A DNA stretch of 64,000 nucleotides, taken from assembly GCA_013398295.1 (NCBI GenBank), contig VZSF01003927.1, positions 381,943 through 445,942 on the forward strand. The letters run 5' to 3'. Positions within the stretch are counted from its first letter, which is position 1. Each line of letters opens with the position of its first letter. Both the position numbers and the translations under genes were made by a program. This stretch comes from Chionis minor (Eukaryota; Chordata; Aves; Charadriiformes; Chionididae). Below are positions 11,613 to 26,102 of this stretch, in pieces. The notes below the pieces were generated by a model. That model searched no databases. It saw only the letters and a list, made by a program, of their open reading frames with translations, and was not told the DNA's origin.

Positions 11613-14600
11613 GTTGGGCACTGCTGGACTGCTCCCATCTGTGGAAAGCTGTAGGAAAAGGGCTTATTATATCTGGGAAGAGTGATGCTTCATATGACAA
11701 ACCTCAGTCAGGTATGAGATCGTTCACAATTCAGAGTAAATTGCAGGACAGTATTAGCTGTATGCCTGTAATCAGCACGTTGAGCCTGTAGTACAACATA
11801 GAGCTGAGCATGGAGTTAGAAGGAGTGAAAAGCCCCTCTTTAAAGAAAAGGCTGCTATGCAGTGTTTCTGGACATACTTTGACACTCTTTTCTTCCACTC
11901 TGTGCATGAGTTATTTCTTTATTTTCAGTGAAGAAAGGGAAGTAAGCGATGAGTGTTTGAAGCCTGAAACAGGTGAACTCTGCGTGAGGGAGAGAGATGA
12001 TGGACAGAACCACAGCATAGCCTGTTCCCTCTGAGCTCTCTCCCCTCCAGCTTAAAAACAGCTCCAAAAAATGAAAAGGAACTGCAAGTGCTTGGAGTGC
12101 CAGGGAATGAAAAGACCAATTTTTCATTGAATTAATTTTCTATGCAGAATTTGGTGAAAAAAAAGGGAAATTAAATATTTGGAAGAAAGGCAAGTTATTT
12201 TCAGTTCTCCTGGGAAATAGGGAGAAATGGAGCTTGAACTTCTTGCTTGGAAATGCCTCTTCTGTGCGGGATCAGAGAAAATTTTAAGGGACAAATTGGA
12301 GCTGTGATGGATGACTTGTGGTTGTGACTTTTCAGTGGAGAGGAGGAAAGGATGTTTTTAAATTCAGGTTCATGGAAAAATCTTATAAAAGAAGGAAAAG
12401 AGTGGTAAACATGAACATGAAATGACTCAGGGGATTTAAAATGCAATGCAAAGCCTAAAAATGTGACCAGTGACAAGCAGGCAGACAAACTATAAATACA
12501 AGTAGTCATGAGAAGCTGGCCTCATATAAATGGCTTTAGGAGGAGGGGGGAGTACATTACATTCGAGGTGTTGAACCCAAGTCCTAAATAAGTGCTTGAT
12601 ACACTCACTGGGTTACATATTTCTGTTACTATTTTTATAAATTTCCTTTCCAGAAGAGTCTGTTCTGGACAGCACGTCTGACCTCCTGCATAACTCAGGC
12701 CATACGGTTTCATCCAGTCATTTCTGCGTCAAACCCCAAAACCCGCAGTTGAATTAGAGCCTATCTTTCACAAGGGCAGGACATCTTCCATAGAAGACTC
12801 CAGCTGATGGTTAGCAGAGCTGTGGGCAGTTATGTTTGCTGTTAAAAACATCCGTCTTATTTCCAAGTTAAACCCTGCTTCTGCTGCCAGCCGTTGGGCC
12901 TTCATAAGCCTTTGACTACTAGATTTAAGAGCTCTTTAGTCTGGATTATTGACCTGACTTTTTGAAGTATTATCCCTGGCTCTCCACATTCCATCCACAG
13001 AACGTAAATGCCAGTGTAGAGTAGGTTATGGGAGGAGAAACCTCTTCTGTTCATACAGATGCTGTGCACTGCTTGGCACTTTGCAATACCTGGTTCGACA
13101 GACAGATTGAAATAAGCTGCATAAGATGATGATTTAAGGAATAGTACTGTGGTGGTGGACATGTTTTCCTTGCTTAAATTTGACCCCCATGAGAATCAGT
13201 GATGTTTCTGGAACAAGAAAGACCTTCCCTATATACTTACTTTATATAAAACATAGTTCATATAAACTGATGAACATGAAGCTGATCATAGTTATTTAAA
13301 ATCAGTAATTTTAACTACTTAAAATAAGTGAGGGGATTTTATTTCTTTGAGAAACTATACTATGCACTTACCTACATGCATATCATTAAGAAACAACTTT
13401 TAAAGATCAGTGAGAGAAGGAAAGATTTGTCCGGGTCTAAACATTATGTGTTCAAACTTCTTTAAAAATTTAGTGGTAACCCTGCATTCAGCATGGGTTT
13501 GGAGTCAAGCTTATTTTACACAAACCATAAGTTAGCTTATGATCTGTCAAATTGCAGCACAACCTGACTTAAGATTGCAGTCAATCTCATTTGAAATACC
13601 TTTTCTGGTTTTTATGCAAGTTTCCTGGTTTTACCTTTCTGAAACTGAATAGCAAGAGTTTCATATGATCTAAGGATTTTTTTATGGTAAAGTTGCACCA
13701 AACTTGGGAGTAAATCTACTTAAAAGATGTAATTCTAGTTTCAGCCACACATACCAAAGTATGTACCAATACTACAGATTTTTCCCTCTGAGCAGCACTA
13801 TAGTTCTTTTGTATTGCAATTCTTGAAAAAGAAGTGTGCTTTCTTTTCCCCCCAAACCCTACTAGGAAGACAGCTCACATCTGACAGGAGTATTTTTTGT
13901 TTTGTTCTGTAAAAATGTCTGGTATTAGTATAAAATAATTGCCATGAGCTTATTAGTGTGGTTGGCTCAGGCACTGCAGACAGTGCAGCCTGGACAGATG
14001 CCTAATGACATGCAGCCACATTTCCCAACAAATTTGTATATAGCCACAGATGAGTCTGAAAAGAGTATAGCAATTAATTCCTGCAGATTGATAGAGATAA
14101 AATTTAAAAGTAGTACCTTAGGAAGAACAGGCAACATCAGGTGTGTGTAAAATTTTTCTAGTCATCTTCACTACTAACAGCAAGCATTATCTGGATCTAT
14201 GAATTGGACTCTGTGAAATGGTTCACGTTCTTTAAGGGGAGGTATCTTTGAAGTTTCTTCTCATCACTAAAGAGGATTTCCGCTCTATGGATTTCATTAT
14301 TGGAAGGTGCCTCCTGCAGGAACTTTTCATTATTCACCCCTCAGTACCCCCTGCAAGATCTTCCCATCAGCATGTTACCTATTGTCAGTTTTCTCACAGA
14401 ATGCCATGGGGGATGGGGAGAAAGCCATCCGCTGCCAAAGGTAATCTGCCCATGTTCTGCACCAGTAACATCATACTGAACTGTGGGCAAAGCGCTCTTA
14501 CGGAGGATATAAGGTAACAGAATTAAATCAGATGAATATGGTGGTAAAACTTTTCACATCAGTTTTTTATTAGTTTATAATCCTTCTTGTGTCATCTTCT

Positions 14601-17600
14601 TCCAGGACTGTTTTAAGTTTTCAGATTGCTGGAGAGCCTTGACCTATAAGCTCATTGCTTGTCTTCCTCAGTGCTTTAGCAGAGTTGCTACAGAAAAATA
14701 CATACAGGAAAAGCACAGTAAACAATTTTGCATCCCCAGTTTATTGACCCTTTCTTGATTATGGCCACAAATAGAGATGAAGTATTACCATGTTTGTTTA
14801 CACTGTAACTGCTTGCCTGCCAGTCATTGATTCCCTCTCCTACATACTTAGTCCAAAAGAAAACAAGAGCAGAGGAAAACTATTCAGACATTCCAGCTTT
14901 GTATAGCTGCACCTCCATTGCCATAAGAACCAAATCGAAATTCTTTCCACAAAATATTTCAGTGAAAAAATTACAGCTTTTGTGACTGTTATTTTTGCAT
15001 ACCTGGCATCACCAGCCATGGTGGTTTCAGTGAAGTCACCCAGGCTCCTTCCCTGTATGGGCAAGCTCGGCATGAGGGAATTCCTACCATACCGGCTCTT
15101 TTGAGCTCCTCTGCCAAGGGATCATGGCAAGCAGCAGGTTATTTGCTTTCTGCCTCCTATAGTGTGGGGTGCAAGCAACAGAAATTGCATTAAAAGCTTA
15201 CCAAGATTTCTCTTCCTTTTTTCTGCCTCCCCTCACAAAATCCTGAACATGTGCTAGAGCTCAGCAGAGTGATGGTGCTGATGTCAGGAAAAAGACATCA
15301 GTGTTTATTGTGAATTACTCTCCCCTGCTGTTTAGCAAATCACTTAAGAGCTGATCTTGATTTCTTCACATCGTTTTGACATTTTTAAGTATTTGCCTGG
15401 ATAATAAAATAATCTGGGACAATTTCGGATCTGCTGTTGTTGGCCCTGATGGCTCAGTAGTCATCTTTTGTGTTGTATAGGTGGTCACCTAATTCATCAG
15501 AGACCATTTATTCTGTCTGAACAAAATAACAATTATATTCTGGATAGGAATTTCACTGTGAATAGACAGGTGGGGTAAAATTTAAGGAACTTGGCGGAGT
15601 AAAAAAAATTTTGTGGGATTGTTGCAGTTTTATGGTATGGCACCATAAGTAAAAGCAAATGGTGCTGCTGCTTTTTATTCATGACAATATTAACAAATAC
15701 GAACATGGAAGAGTTTTTGTGATTGCAACTTTCTCATCTCTAGCCAAAGCAGTATTCCTTCACAGCACTTGCAACTGGATTCTTCTGGGATGAGCTTGTT
15801 GAAGAGGAGAGGCATGGTTTGTGGTTTAAAAGCATACAATAAAGAAAAAGGATGGGCTTCTGAGCTATCTGAAGAAATAATAATAGTTCCTTCTTGGACT
15901 TTCTTCATGGCATGTGGGTTTTTTGTTGGTTGTCTCACAGCCTGAAGGTTGTGGAATGAGCTGGTTTTGATCCTCTGTCACACCCCAGCATTTTCCACTC
16001 AGGATTAGAATCACAACAGCCACATTTCTTGGAATTGCTCTAAATTGTGTCTTGCCTCACACTATTTTTCGTTAGGAAGGCACTGTCCTTGACCTGTTTG
16101 AGAAGTGAATGACTTTTCACTGTTGTAGTCACAAATACTGACAAGTTCCCGTAAGTATTGATGATACTTGTGTGCTCTCTTCTTTGTCAGGCAAATAAGA
16201 GAAAGACTTGGACTCCTATTCCTTGCTTTAGAGGCCTTCTAGTCTGGCAAATCTGAATTTGCTTTATTCTGCTATTGTATTTAGTATGTTTGTTAAATCC
16301 TTGTATGTGCTCAGCTGGACTAGGCATTTTTTAGTTGGTGTTTTTTCTAAGAACTGCTATATTTTAATACTTCTTCCTTTCTGAGGGTCTATCTTCAAAT
16401 TCAATTTCTGCTTTCCTCCTGACTAGGTTAACTGGATAGTCTCAACAGCCTGCTTGGAAGCTGGCAGCTGAAATCCTGGTTGGAAGCTACAGTCCACTGC
16501 CTGTGGGGACGGTCCTCTGTTCATGCAGTGCTTTGTCATCTATTTTATTTTTTCATTGTGTATTATTGTGTGTGGGAAGCCTCATATTCCCATTGCCTAT
16601 TTTTCCCCTCTTATGCACAGGTTTGTATAAAAGATGGGAGATTTATTATTTAATTTTTTTTTTTTAAATCCTTGAAGAACATGCTGACAGCTTCTTTCCC
16701 AGTCCAACAATAAACAACTTTATCCTCTATTCTCTCTTGGAGAGGCATTTGCTCAATGTCATTCTGCATTCCAAACCGGGACAATGATGTGGATCCTTTT
16801 CTCCTGGTAAAACCTGATAAAGGCTCACTTGAGAGGCTTTCTTTTCACTTTTGCAGTTCTTTATGTCCTACATATGATTTTACGATGATCTCTTTCAGGT
16901 CAGAAGTGATCTTGAATATATTGACCTAAGAAGCCCTGCTGACGAAAGTTTGTTGAAACAATAATGGGAGATTGTTCCTTGTCTTTGACACTGTAGCTGT
17001 AGGAACACCCGTCAAGCAAAGGTGCCAGGAGGGTATAGACAAATCAAAATGTGTTAGAGACTCCAGGAAAGTTCTCTGGCTGAAGCAAAATATATGTACA
17101 GGAAATACATACAGTAGCTAAACAGCAATACAGAAACATGCAGGACACGGTAACAGATTAAAAACAGCATAGCAGTTATACTAGACATGATGGAATGAGA
17201 AGCAGCACTGATGGCCTTTTTCCTCATGCCAAAGTTATAATCAAAAACTGATTGATGTTGAAACTGTTGATCTCCTAAAAAAGCTTGGATTTGATGAAAC
17301 AGGACATTATGATGAAAATGTATTTAATTGACAATACTTTGACATGTTTAAATAACAAGTTAAAGTATCTTGTGTCAGAGAACATTGGACAGAGTGAACC
17401 AACATTTTTAATGCCACCTGAGATATTTTAATGAAAAATACAGTAACCAGCACATTAGCTGATTTGGAATAATTCCTAACACTTCCCAATAAAGAAGCCT
17501 CAAGCTTTTAGAACACTATGTAGTTCAAAAGCAATCACTGGATGTTCTCCTGGGTTTCATTTAATCCCTGGTCGGACTTGTTCATCTCCATTTAGTAGAA

Positions 17601-18730
17601 ATACGTACAGACCAAAAATAAGCAAAGGATGTGCTATGATTACCATGTTAATCCAAGGGTTTTATTTTTATCCTGTTTTCACTCTCTCCTTCTTAGATAT
17701 ACACATTGTCCCAGCTTAGACAAGTGACCACTTCAGTGAAAGGGCCTTTCTTTTGTTATAGCTTGGTATATGTTCTGTATACCCATACTGGACATTACAG
17801 TAATTCATACATAAATACTCCTTGCTCAAAGAGAATAAAACATAGCAAAAGAAAGCATTATGTCATTTGCCTCTCTTCTCCCTATTTAGTTAAAATATTA
17901 ATTGTACTCCTGGCATTCCTATGGACTCCTGATTTTAGCCCACGGGCCCACTATGGTAAGCACTAAACAAGCATATAGTAAGAAGACAAGCTCTGCCTCA
18001 GAATTTAAGTCTGGGGGCAAGTTCAGGGAAAGCCAATAAATCAGGATTTATTGTATAAGAATAATAAGACAAATTAATCTAGTCTTGCACCATTGTGTAT
18101 TTTAGCTGTTTCATAGTTTTAGTTTCCTAAACACTTTGTACTGGAACAAAAAGCTCAATGTTACAAAGCCAAATTTCATCAAGGCATTTGAATTATTTCT
18201 GGCCACTTTCACTGTGCAGCTTAGATCTTATAGCATCTTTTAAATACACCTTATCACTATGGTTCTTCTGTGCTCCTCATCAAAACTAATAAACTCTTTT
18301 AATGAGCCACGCATAAGGATCTCAGAGAAGGAAAGGGGTCCCGTTAATGATACGTTTTTATAGGTATTTGACAAAAGTTTTGTATGCTGTGTAAACCCCC
18401 TGATTCTCCTTTAGTTAACATGTAAATGTGGCTGGATGCTTCTGCCTGTAAGCGATGGCTTGAGGAAAATAGTGCCACAATGTGTCTTTGAGAGAAATTA
18501 GCATTTGTAGCATGTTTTCCAATTTGAGCAGGCTTGGTTCACACTGGAATACTTTATTTTCTCTGCTTGGCATTTTGATCGATATCACCTCAAGCAGCAA
18601 ACCATTCTAGTAATCCTCAGTGTTAGTCCATACTTAGGGTTCTTCATATTGGTGCTGTCTGTTCCACATATGCAACATAATTCAAGCTCCCAGGGCTCTC
18701 ATGACAATGTAGATGAGCAGTGGCAATTTT
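11613..18730. other. Long AT-rich stretch, nothing supported
   Basis: About 7 kb without a recognisable gene, repeat family or strong exon signal on either strand. Only short homopolymer runs occur, such as the T-run near 16655-16670. It looks like intergenic or intronic DNA. Confidence 0.5.
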
Positions 18731-18853
18731 TTATATGTATATATGTGTGTGTGTGTATGTGTGTATATATATTTTTATATATACAAGTATATGCACAGTA
18801 TATGTATATGTACATATATATTCAGTATGTATACATATATATACACACACACT
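18731..18853. repeat. TG/TA microsatellite
   Basis: A compound alternating purine-pyrimidine tract: (TA/TG)n, then TATA-rich sequence, then a run of CA at the right end. It is the left edge of the duplicated block described next, and part of it is repeated at 19260-19358. Confidence 0.85.
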
Positions 18854-19258
18854 CTGGACTGAATGTAAATACTAGTTGTTATTGAAGACACTAAGAAACA
18901 GTTAAATTCCTGGAAGCATACGGCGGAAACGGCGGTGACCTCTAGCACAGACAGCAGTAATACAGGGTAGGAAAAGAGCATAAATAACAAGGAAAGTCTC
19001 ATACACAAACACAACAACCCTGGAAGCAACAATGGCTCTGAGGTGGTAAAGGGAGAAGAGCCGGGGAGGGGTGAGCGGATTTTGTTATTGGAGTCCTTCT
19101 GTATTTGGAGTGACATGACGGCACTTTCAGTGCAGCCAGAACTGTTGGGAAGGAATGAAAGAAATGGGTAGCCACTACCGTTGAAGAAAAGGGTGATAAC
19201 ACATTTATAACCGGCTGCCAAAAATGCTCTGTTGATAAGGAGCTTTTCATGCGTATTT
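18755..19258 (+). repeat. 504-bp duplicated block, copy 1
   Basis: This block matches 19260-19763 with no difference that I can find, at a constant offset of 505. It begins inside the TG microsatellite and ends gcgtattt directly before the N at 19259. It holds some GC-rich sequence (a cggcggaaacggcgg motif near 18920) but no recognisable gene. Identity over 504 bp with a one-base unknown between the copies points to two contig ends that overlap but were not merged. Confidence 0.95.
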
Positions 19259-19259
19259 N
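19259..19259. other. Single N (assembly gap)
   Basis: The only ambiguous base in the window. It lies exactly between the two identical 504-bp copies, which suggests a scaffold join of minimal size between contigs whose ends overlap. Confidence 0.95.
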
Positions 19260-19763
19260 GTATGTGTGTATATATATTTTTATATATACAAGTATATGCA
19301 CAGTATATGTATATGTACATATATATTCAGTATGTATACATATATATACACACACACTCTGGACTGAATGTAAATACTAGTTGTTATTGAAGACACTAAG
19401 AAACAGTTAAATTCCTGGAAGCATACGGCGGAAACGGCGGTGACCTCTAGCACAGACAGCAGTAATACAGGGTAGGAAAAGAGCATAAATAACAAGGAAA
19501 GTCTCATACACAAACACAACAACCCTGGAAGCAACAATGGCTCTGAGGTGGTAAAGGGAGAAGAGCCGGGGAGGGGTGAGCGGATTTTGTTATTGGAGTC
19601 CTTCTGTATTTGGAGTGACATGACGGCACTTTCAGTGCAGCCAGAACTGTTGGGAAGGAATGAAAGAAATGGGTAGCCACTACCGTTGAAGAAAAGGGTG
19701 ATAACACATTTATAACCGGCTGCCAAAAATGCTCTGTTGATAAGGAGCTTTTCATGCGTATTT
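19260..19763 (+). repeat. 504-bp duplicated block, copy 2
   Basis: Second copy of 18755-19258. It begins at the same microsatellite phase but lacks the longer TG run to the left of copy 1, and runs on into unique sequence (gatgtttctgcctcc) after 19763. Open frames in the two copies are duplicates of one another and not separate genes. Confidence 0.95.
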
Positions 19764-22700
19764 GATGTTTCTGCCTCCTGGACAAAATCTACCAGTGACT
19801 CTCTAAATGGAAATGTTCAATTTTCTAAGCCGAAAGAAGTCATAAATACACCTTTGTGACTTTTCAGAAATTTAGTGAAAGCAGCATTTTTCCACAGACA
19901 TCAGAGATGAAGGTGTAAAATCAAAACTTATTTTATTTTTCTGATTCCATTTGTTAAGTCAGGTTTGTAGAGATAAAGCATTTGGAAGAAGATTCGATTT
20001 GCTGAATAACATGAATGATTGTTTTAGTCACCGTTTGCTGAGAAAAATAAACTCTGTTGGAGATCCATGGTATTTCTGTCAAAAGCTTGGAAAAAAATCA
20101 TGAAATGCTGAATTTTTTTTTAAAAAACTTCCACCTTATTTAAAGAATTTCCACTTTATTAAGTGGAATTAATTCATTAATTAATTAAGTGGAAAAAATT
20201 AATAAAAACATACCAAAAGAAAACAAGAAAGGAAGGACAAAACATCCACTCTGCCTTGGTGATGTAGCTACCAAATTTAGGCACAGGATACGTGTGATTA
20301 CATCACTGGGAACCTATAGCATGAGCCCTCAGCATGTCCCAGTCCTGGTTCGTGCTTGGGGGAGACAAACAGCGTGTTCACGTATGGGTGCTGTCCATAT
20401 ATGGCTGGAAATCACAGTGCGCAGCCTCCTGACTGGCCTCTGCGTGGATGCAGCTTGGTCCTCGGTACATAATTGGGACGACAGAGCTGCCAGGGCTTGC
20501 TCTGCCAGGAGCCTTCCTCTGGGAATGTCAGGAATGCCCTCAGCATTTATTCAGCAGGAAGCTATTGGCTAAAGGCACACGGCAGCAGCTGCTGGTGTTT
20601 CTTTAAGAAATTTGGGTCTCTTCAAAACAGAGATGTGCTTCTTAGTTACACGGGTAGATGATGATTCGTTTTCAATGATATTAAATCCTTTAAATAAGAG
20701 ATCAGATTTTACTGTTTGCTTCTTGTATACAAACTAATGTCTTTTTTTTGCCCCATTGTAGTAGATATCTATTTCTGAAATAATTTTAATACACTTGAAT
20801 CTAACAATAGTCATAATGATGAATTATTTCTTAGAATCATCTTGGGCAATGGCAGATCAGAATGAGAAGAAGTGGTAAGTTTGAAGACCAGTTTTTTTAC
20901 CGGCTTGCTGTTAAAAACAATCAAGATAATGAGTGATTCATGTACATGCATGGTACTGGACAGTCGATAGTGAGGAAGGACTAGAAATTTGCTTCTAAGA
21001 CCGAGTCATGATCCATTCAGAAAGTGAATGTGATTTGGCAGATAGCACAAAAAGAAACAAAAATCTTCTTTATTTTATTTGAAGAAATGTTTACATTAGT
21101 GAATGGATAAATTCATTCACCAAGAGATGTAAAACTTCAAGTCTGCCCATAAAGAACTGCATTAAGACAGGGCTCAAAGCAATCCAAATAAATTCTCAGT
21201 GACTTACAAAAGCATGTTCCTCTGACGTGCTGAGGGTTTGTTACCGTAAGCCCTGAGCATTGCAGCCTAAAGGGAAAGGGCATTAGTCCTGTTAACTTCA
21301 ATGGTATTAATTACGTGTGTAAATCTAAACAAGCCCCAAAATTCTCTGAAGATTTGCCACCTTGCAAGTTCAAGCATTTGCAGCAGCTATGATGCAAACT
21401 GTGGTGTGCATGCACAGCCCAGGACTCAGAGGGAACTGGATAAACATCGGCCAAACCCCTTTTTTCTGTCCTTTTCTGAGTTGGCATTATTCAAAGAGAC
21501 ATTTTATGAATTAAGACCATATTCAAAGTTAATGGTTAGTGAGGCACAAATAGAGTGCTCCCTTCTCATCTCAGTATGTGGCATGTACTTCCACTTCTTA
21601 CCATGATAGGAGGCTTATACCCAGTCTACATGGGTTTTGTTGTCTGGTAAGTTCTCTCTGTACTGTCTGAAAAGACAAGATTCTGCACAAAAACCCCACA
21701 GTACTCCACCATTGTCCCTGCATGAATTAATCTTTAATTATGCTTTTAACAACTGAGATATGTGGATAGGATAGCAGAGCAGAGCTGTACTCCCTGAAGC
21801 AGGTACCTACTGCAACTGCCTGATTTTGCTTCTCTACTCTGCAACTTCCAGGCTAGTGTCAAATTCAGATGTTTCCTCCCTTGCTTTTGAATCACAAAAG
21901 CCCACAAAAAAGAGTCCACGAATGTCTAGTGAACATTCATATATAGTAAATCTTGCTATTTTTGAGATGGAATGGTTTAACTGGAATGGCTGCTTTCTTC
22001 AAATCCTAAAAAAGATATTACCTAGGGAAGAAACTGGCAGTACAGCTGTTCTCACGGAAATCCTATGCACCTTTACATAAGTTTATTTCCTACATTTATA
22101 CATACATATGTGTTTGTGAGTGTATGTGTGCATTTTTCAGTGTGTGAATATTTCTGTGTGTAGAGTATAGCTGAAAGGAGACAAATCACATTTTAGAGGC
22201 TTTTACTTTACCACAGGAGCAGTATATAGTATTCTTTACTTACAAAAACTGTGAGCCAAGATCTGAACTAGGCTTAAAACTTCAATACGTATCAAGACAC
22301 TTAAATAATAGCTTTATTTTAACTGGTCTGATACACCACCAATTCCTCGTAATTTGACCGGAAGCCAGAAATTTGCCAGATTAGCCAAAAGGTGTTTATG
22401 TGCCCAAGTAGAAATGAAAAAAAACCATTTGGCTTTTGGTCAGTATCATCACATTACAGTGCCATATACATGAACACATACATATGTATATATTTACTGT
22501 AAAGACTACAGTTCCAAGTTCTGTATGGACAGTGGTTTGAGGAAATTGATTCTTACTGCTAAGATGAAAGTATATATTTCAGATCTCATCTTTGCCAAAA
22601 TTATATCTTACCAAAAATTTCTGATCACACTGGGTTTGCTCTGAGACAGTCAGCCACTAGGCCATGAATGATTGAAATTTCACTAAATAATCAAATGCTC

Positions 22701-23948
22701 CCTTCCTGTTAACTTCTGTTTAGTTTGACAGACCAAAAAGAGGCATTAGAGAACTGGTATTTTTATTTACTTAATTATGAGAGTAGAGGTGAGGTTGCAT
22801 CATCTTTGCTGTCTCTCTTTTCATTGGTAGAAATTCATGTAGTTTATCATTTGTTAATAGAATGGTGAAGCGTTAACACACAATCCTCTACAGCAGAATA
22901 GCCTCAGTGTTTTTCATTTTCTGGTTTGGAAACTCACAGAGAGATTACCGTTGGCATGTTATTAAAAACACTGATACATCTTTGAAGTGGAGTGCAGCCT
23001 CTGTCATCATCTTTAGCAAATAACAGTACAAATCCTGATTAATCAGTTTTCATTAATTTTCTTTTAATAGGCTTTACTTTTAGAGTAGGAAAAAAAGAAT
23101 GCAAGGTAATGATTTGAAAGATAAAATACCACATGCTATTTTTCAGGAACTGTATGGTAACTCTAAGGAAGATACTAACTCTGCAGGAATCCAAAGTAAC
23201 TAAGCAATAAATTGTGTCATCGCTACCTCTGTTATCTCTTGATAAATATGGAAATAATATTGCAAAGAAGTCACCAGACATATTCTTTGTATTGAATAAA
23301 GTGAAACAGACAGAAGAATTGCTGCTTCATTTTCCGTTTTCTTGTGACAGCAAGTTGCAAGGTTTTATATTTACCATAGTTTGCTGTTGCAAATCTAACC
23401 ATCTTATAATTTGGAAAGACAAAGAGCTGTCTATTTCTTTTTGTGCGTGTCTGCACCAATGTGCACATGTATCAAGTACCTTATTCTTCTGGTAGTCTTC
23501 CTCTCAATCAGCTGCTCCTGGCTACTGGTCGGATATCAATTCTGTGTATTGGTAAGGAGCATTATCTGCTTTGTTATATAAAAAAAGACATTGATGAACA
23601 GGCCAAAGGAAAAGACAGAACACTGCTGCATCCACCCATACACTAAGCGCATGACTGCAAAAGATGCCAGAGTTTTTGTTGGGCTGCTTTGGCTACATGT
23701 CCATCCAGCTTGCACCCTCCCAGCATGCTGGCTCAGTTGTATTGACGCTACAGCAAAGAGAAGATCACAGTCTAGCAGCTCCAGAGGTGCAGCTTTAGGA
23801 TGGTTTAGTGTTCTTAGTTGAGACAGAAAACAAGTGTCACTACAGGCATGATAAAACTGGAAAATGTTCTAGATTTGAAAGTAGCTCCAGAGTATGGGGC
23901 AACACTTACCATACATATGCATGTAAGAAGGATATGGAAACAAAAAAC
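19764..23948. other. AT-rich stretch with a short hairpin
   Basis: No gene is supported. At 20149-20168 there is a perfect 8-bp inverted repeat (TTCCACTT / AAGTGGAA) with a TATT loop, inside very AT-rich DNA that also has ATTAATTAA runs. Short TG-rich patches lie near 22100-22160. Confidence 0.5.
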
Positions 23949-24060
23949 AATGTAGGTTGGAAAGGAGTTGGAAAGGAGAACTCTCTGGAGTTCATCTAAT
24001 CTGTTGTACTGCTCAGAGCGGGCAGCCTCAGCAAGGCATCCTTTAAATCAGGCCTAAAGA
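23949..24060 (-). mobile_element. Diverged CR1 3' fragment
   Basis: The minus strand reads as a worn CR1 end: gctctgagcag, then agatgaactccagag, then ttccaacct near 23952. The short element ttggaaaggag occurs twice in tandem on the plus strand (about 23957-23978), a small internal duplication. The terminal ATTCTATG tail is not kept. Confidence 0.7.
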
Positions 24061-26102
24061 CCACTTCCATGTCAGACCAGTTCTGTAGAGAGTATTAAAG
24101 GGTAAATTATTTTCCCCATAGCCAAGGGATCCAGAGAACATAAGAACGTTACTGAAGTGTTACAATACTAATGAGGAGAACAACTGAGAAATTGCTACTG
24201 ATGTCATGTTGCTTCTGAGCTACAATGCAGTAAGTAGGTAAAAAACCAACAGCCTGTGTCCAGCAGTAGTATCCAAGCCAACAGTAAAAATAAAGTTCTT
24301 ACTGTTTGTTAACAGGCAAAACAGCCGACAAACCACATAACAACACCCACCCCATGTACCAGATGAAGCGTAAGTAGTGACTACTTCAGCAAAACAAGGG
24401 ATACCTCAGATACATAAAAACAGTTATCCATTCTACAGTATAGATTTATTTTTACACCATCTGACAGAATTAAAATAACCTATGCTGACTTTGGGCAGGA
24501 TAGTAACCTTTTTCATTGTTTAGGAATGTTTGGGATACATAAATAATGGGAGAAATCCAAAGGATCTTAGACAGTGGCATGGAATAGCAGTTTGTTATAG
24601 GCCTTTTATAGATTTGGCTGCTTCTCTCCATGTAGTAAAAGACAAAAACAAAAAGGTCTGGAACACAGATTTGTAAAATGACTATTTCCTTTAACTGTTG
24701 GTTGGGTACACTACAAGGCGATAATAAAAAGCTATAAAACATCTGCCTTTATATGAGACCTTACTCCAGAAATTGCCAGAGTTGCCCAGAGTTGAAATTT
24801 AGTCAAGCTTTTTCCTTCTACCTGCTCAAAAGCGACAAGATATGAACAGAATTGCAAGGATAAAGGGAAGCCAAGAAAGTTTTCTCTTGAATTTTCCACA
24901 CATTTGTCCTTTATTTCTTGGAAATGCAGGTGACCTCTCTATGAATGCATGATAAACAGCATGTAATAAAACCATCTACATACATCCATCTGTTTTCAAT
25001 ATTGAAATGACATTTATATAACATACAGCAACTTTATTGCTTAAGGGTACCTGTGATACTGAAATAAGGAGTATTAAATGCTGGTTTTGAGGATTAATAA
25101 ACAGATATATATTTTTAAAAAATTGTGTCCACTATTCTGAGTAAATCTGGAATGGCTGCTGACACCATTCATTACTCATATTTGCTTCGTATCGAAGGAC
25201 TGAAATATATGTTGTACTTCTTCATTCACCTCAGCTCAGAAGCAATGTTTCTCAAATTTGACATTACATGGAAATCCAAAAAAGCTGGATGCTTCTAATT
25301 TACTTTATCTTATTTTACATTATTTTATTTTATGAGAAAGTACCCACAGCAAAAAAGCTCTGCTGTTCTTAGTGACTGTACTGCAGGTTACATTGAGGTG
25401 ACACATCCTCTGCCTCCAGGTTTACCTCTCTTTCTTGTCCTATGTTTTGTCAGGGAATAAAGTACTGTTTTAGTGCTGCCTATCTAACTTATTTTTGCAG
25501 TACCTTTGTCCTACTGGGTGGTCAAAGATGGAGTAGGAAACATTTACTCCCAAAAAGCAGAAACTGAGCTCTTCCAAAAGTTTGTCATGTAAGAAAAAAA
25601 TTCTCTCCCTTTTACTGTGGTTTGTTGAAGCTTGTTTTCTTTCATGTTTTATAATAAGTCATGGCATTTAATGATGCCCTCAAAAAACATCACTAACATT
25701 TTTTTCCTCTTTAGTTGCCAATGATTGATGTTTTCTATGTATTCAAAGAATGTCTTATGCCACAACCACAACTACAGCTTCCCACAAAAAACAATTCCTA
25801 GTTAAACCCTCTGTTTACTCTAGCTTTTATTTGACGATCAGAAGCTGTCTATTGTCTTGCAAGCAACAAAGTGAGCATGTTCATCAATTAATGGATAAAT
25901 TTAGATACCTTTCTTAAAAAGTTCACTCCCTTTGTCTGGTTAGTAAGGAGAAAAAAGACTCTTAAATACATCCCAGGAATAGAAGCTGAAAAAGGTTTAT
26001 TCAGATGATGTGCTGCTCATTTTTAAAAATAGGTTGATAAACGGGACAGACATGCCAGGGCGCTGCAGTTAGGCCACAGTCAAGGCCGTGCTGTGCTCTT
26101 AC
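24061..26102. other. AT-rich stretch, nothing supported
   Basis: Non-coding in appearance. I see no repeat family, structured RNA or exon that I can defend. Confidence 0.5.

Noticed and set aside
11385..11654. 89-codon plus-strand frame
   Set aside because: It is antisense to the CR1 3' UTR and is a known kind of false ORF in bird genomes.
18775..19726. Four minus-strand open frames of 93 to 181 codons with repeated peptides
   Set aside because: They arise from the same sequence read twice through the 504-bp duplicate and from the TG/TA microsatellite. One of them reads across the N.
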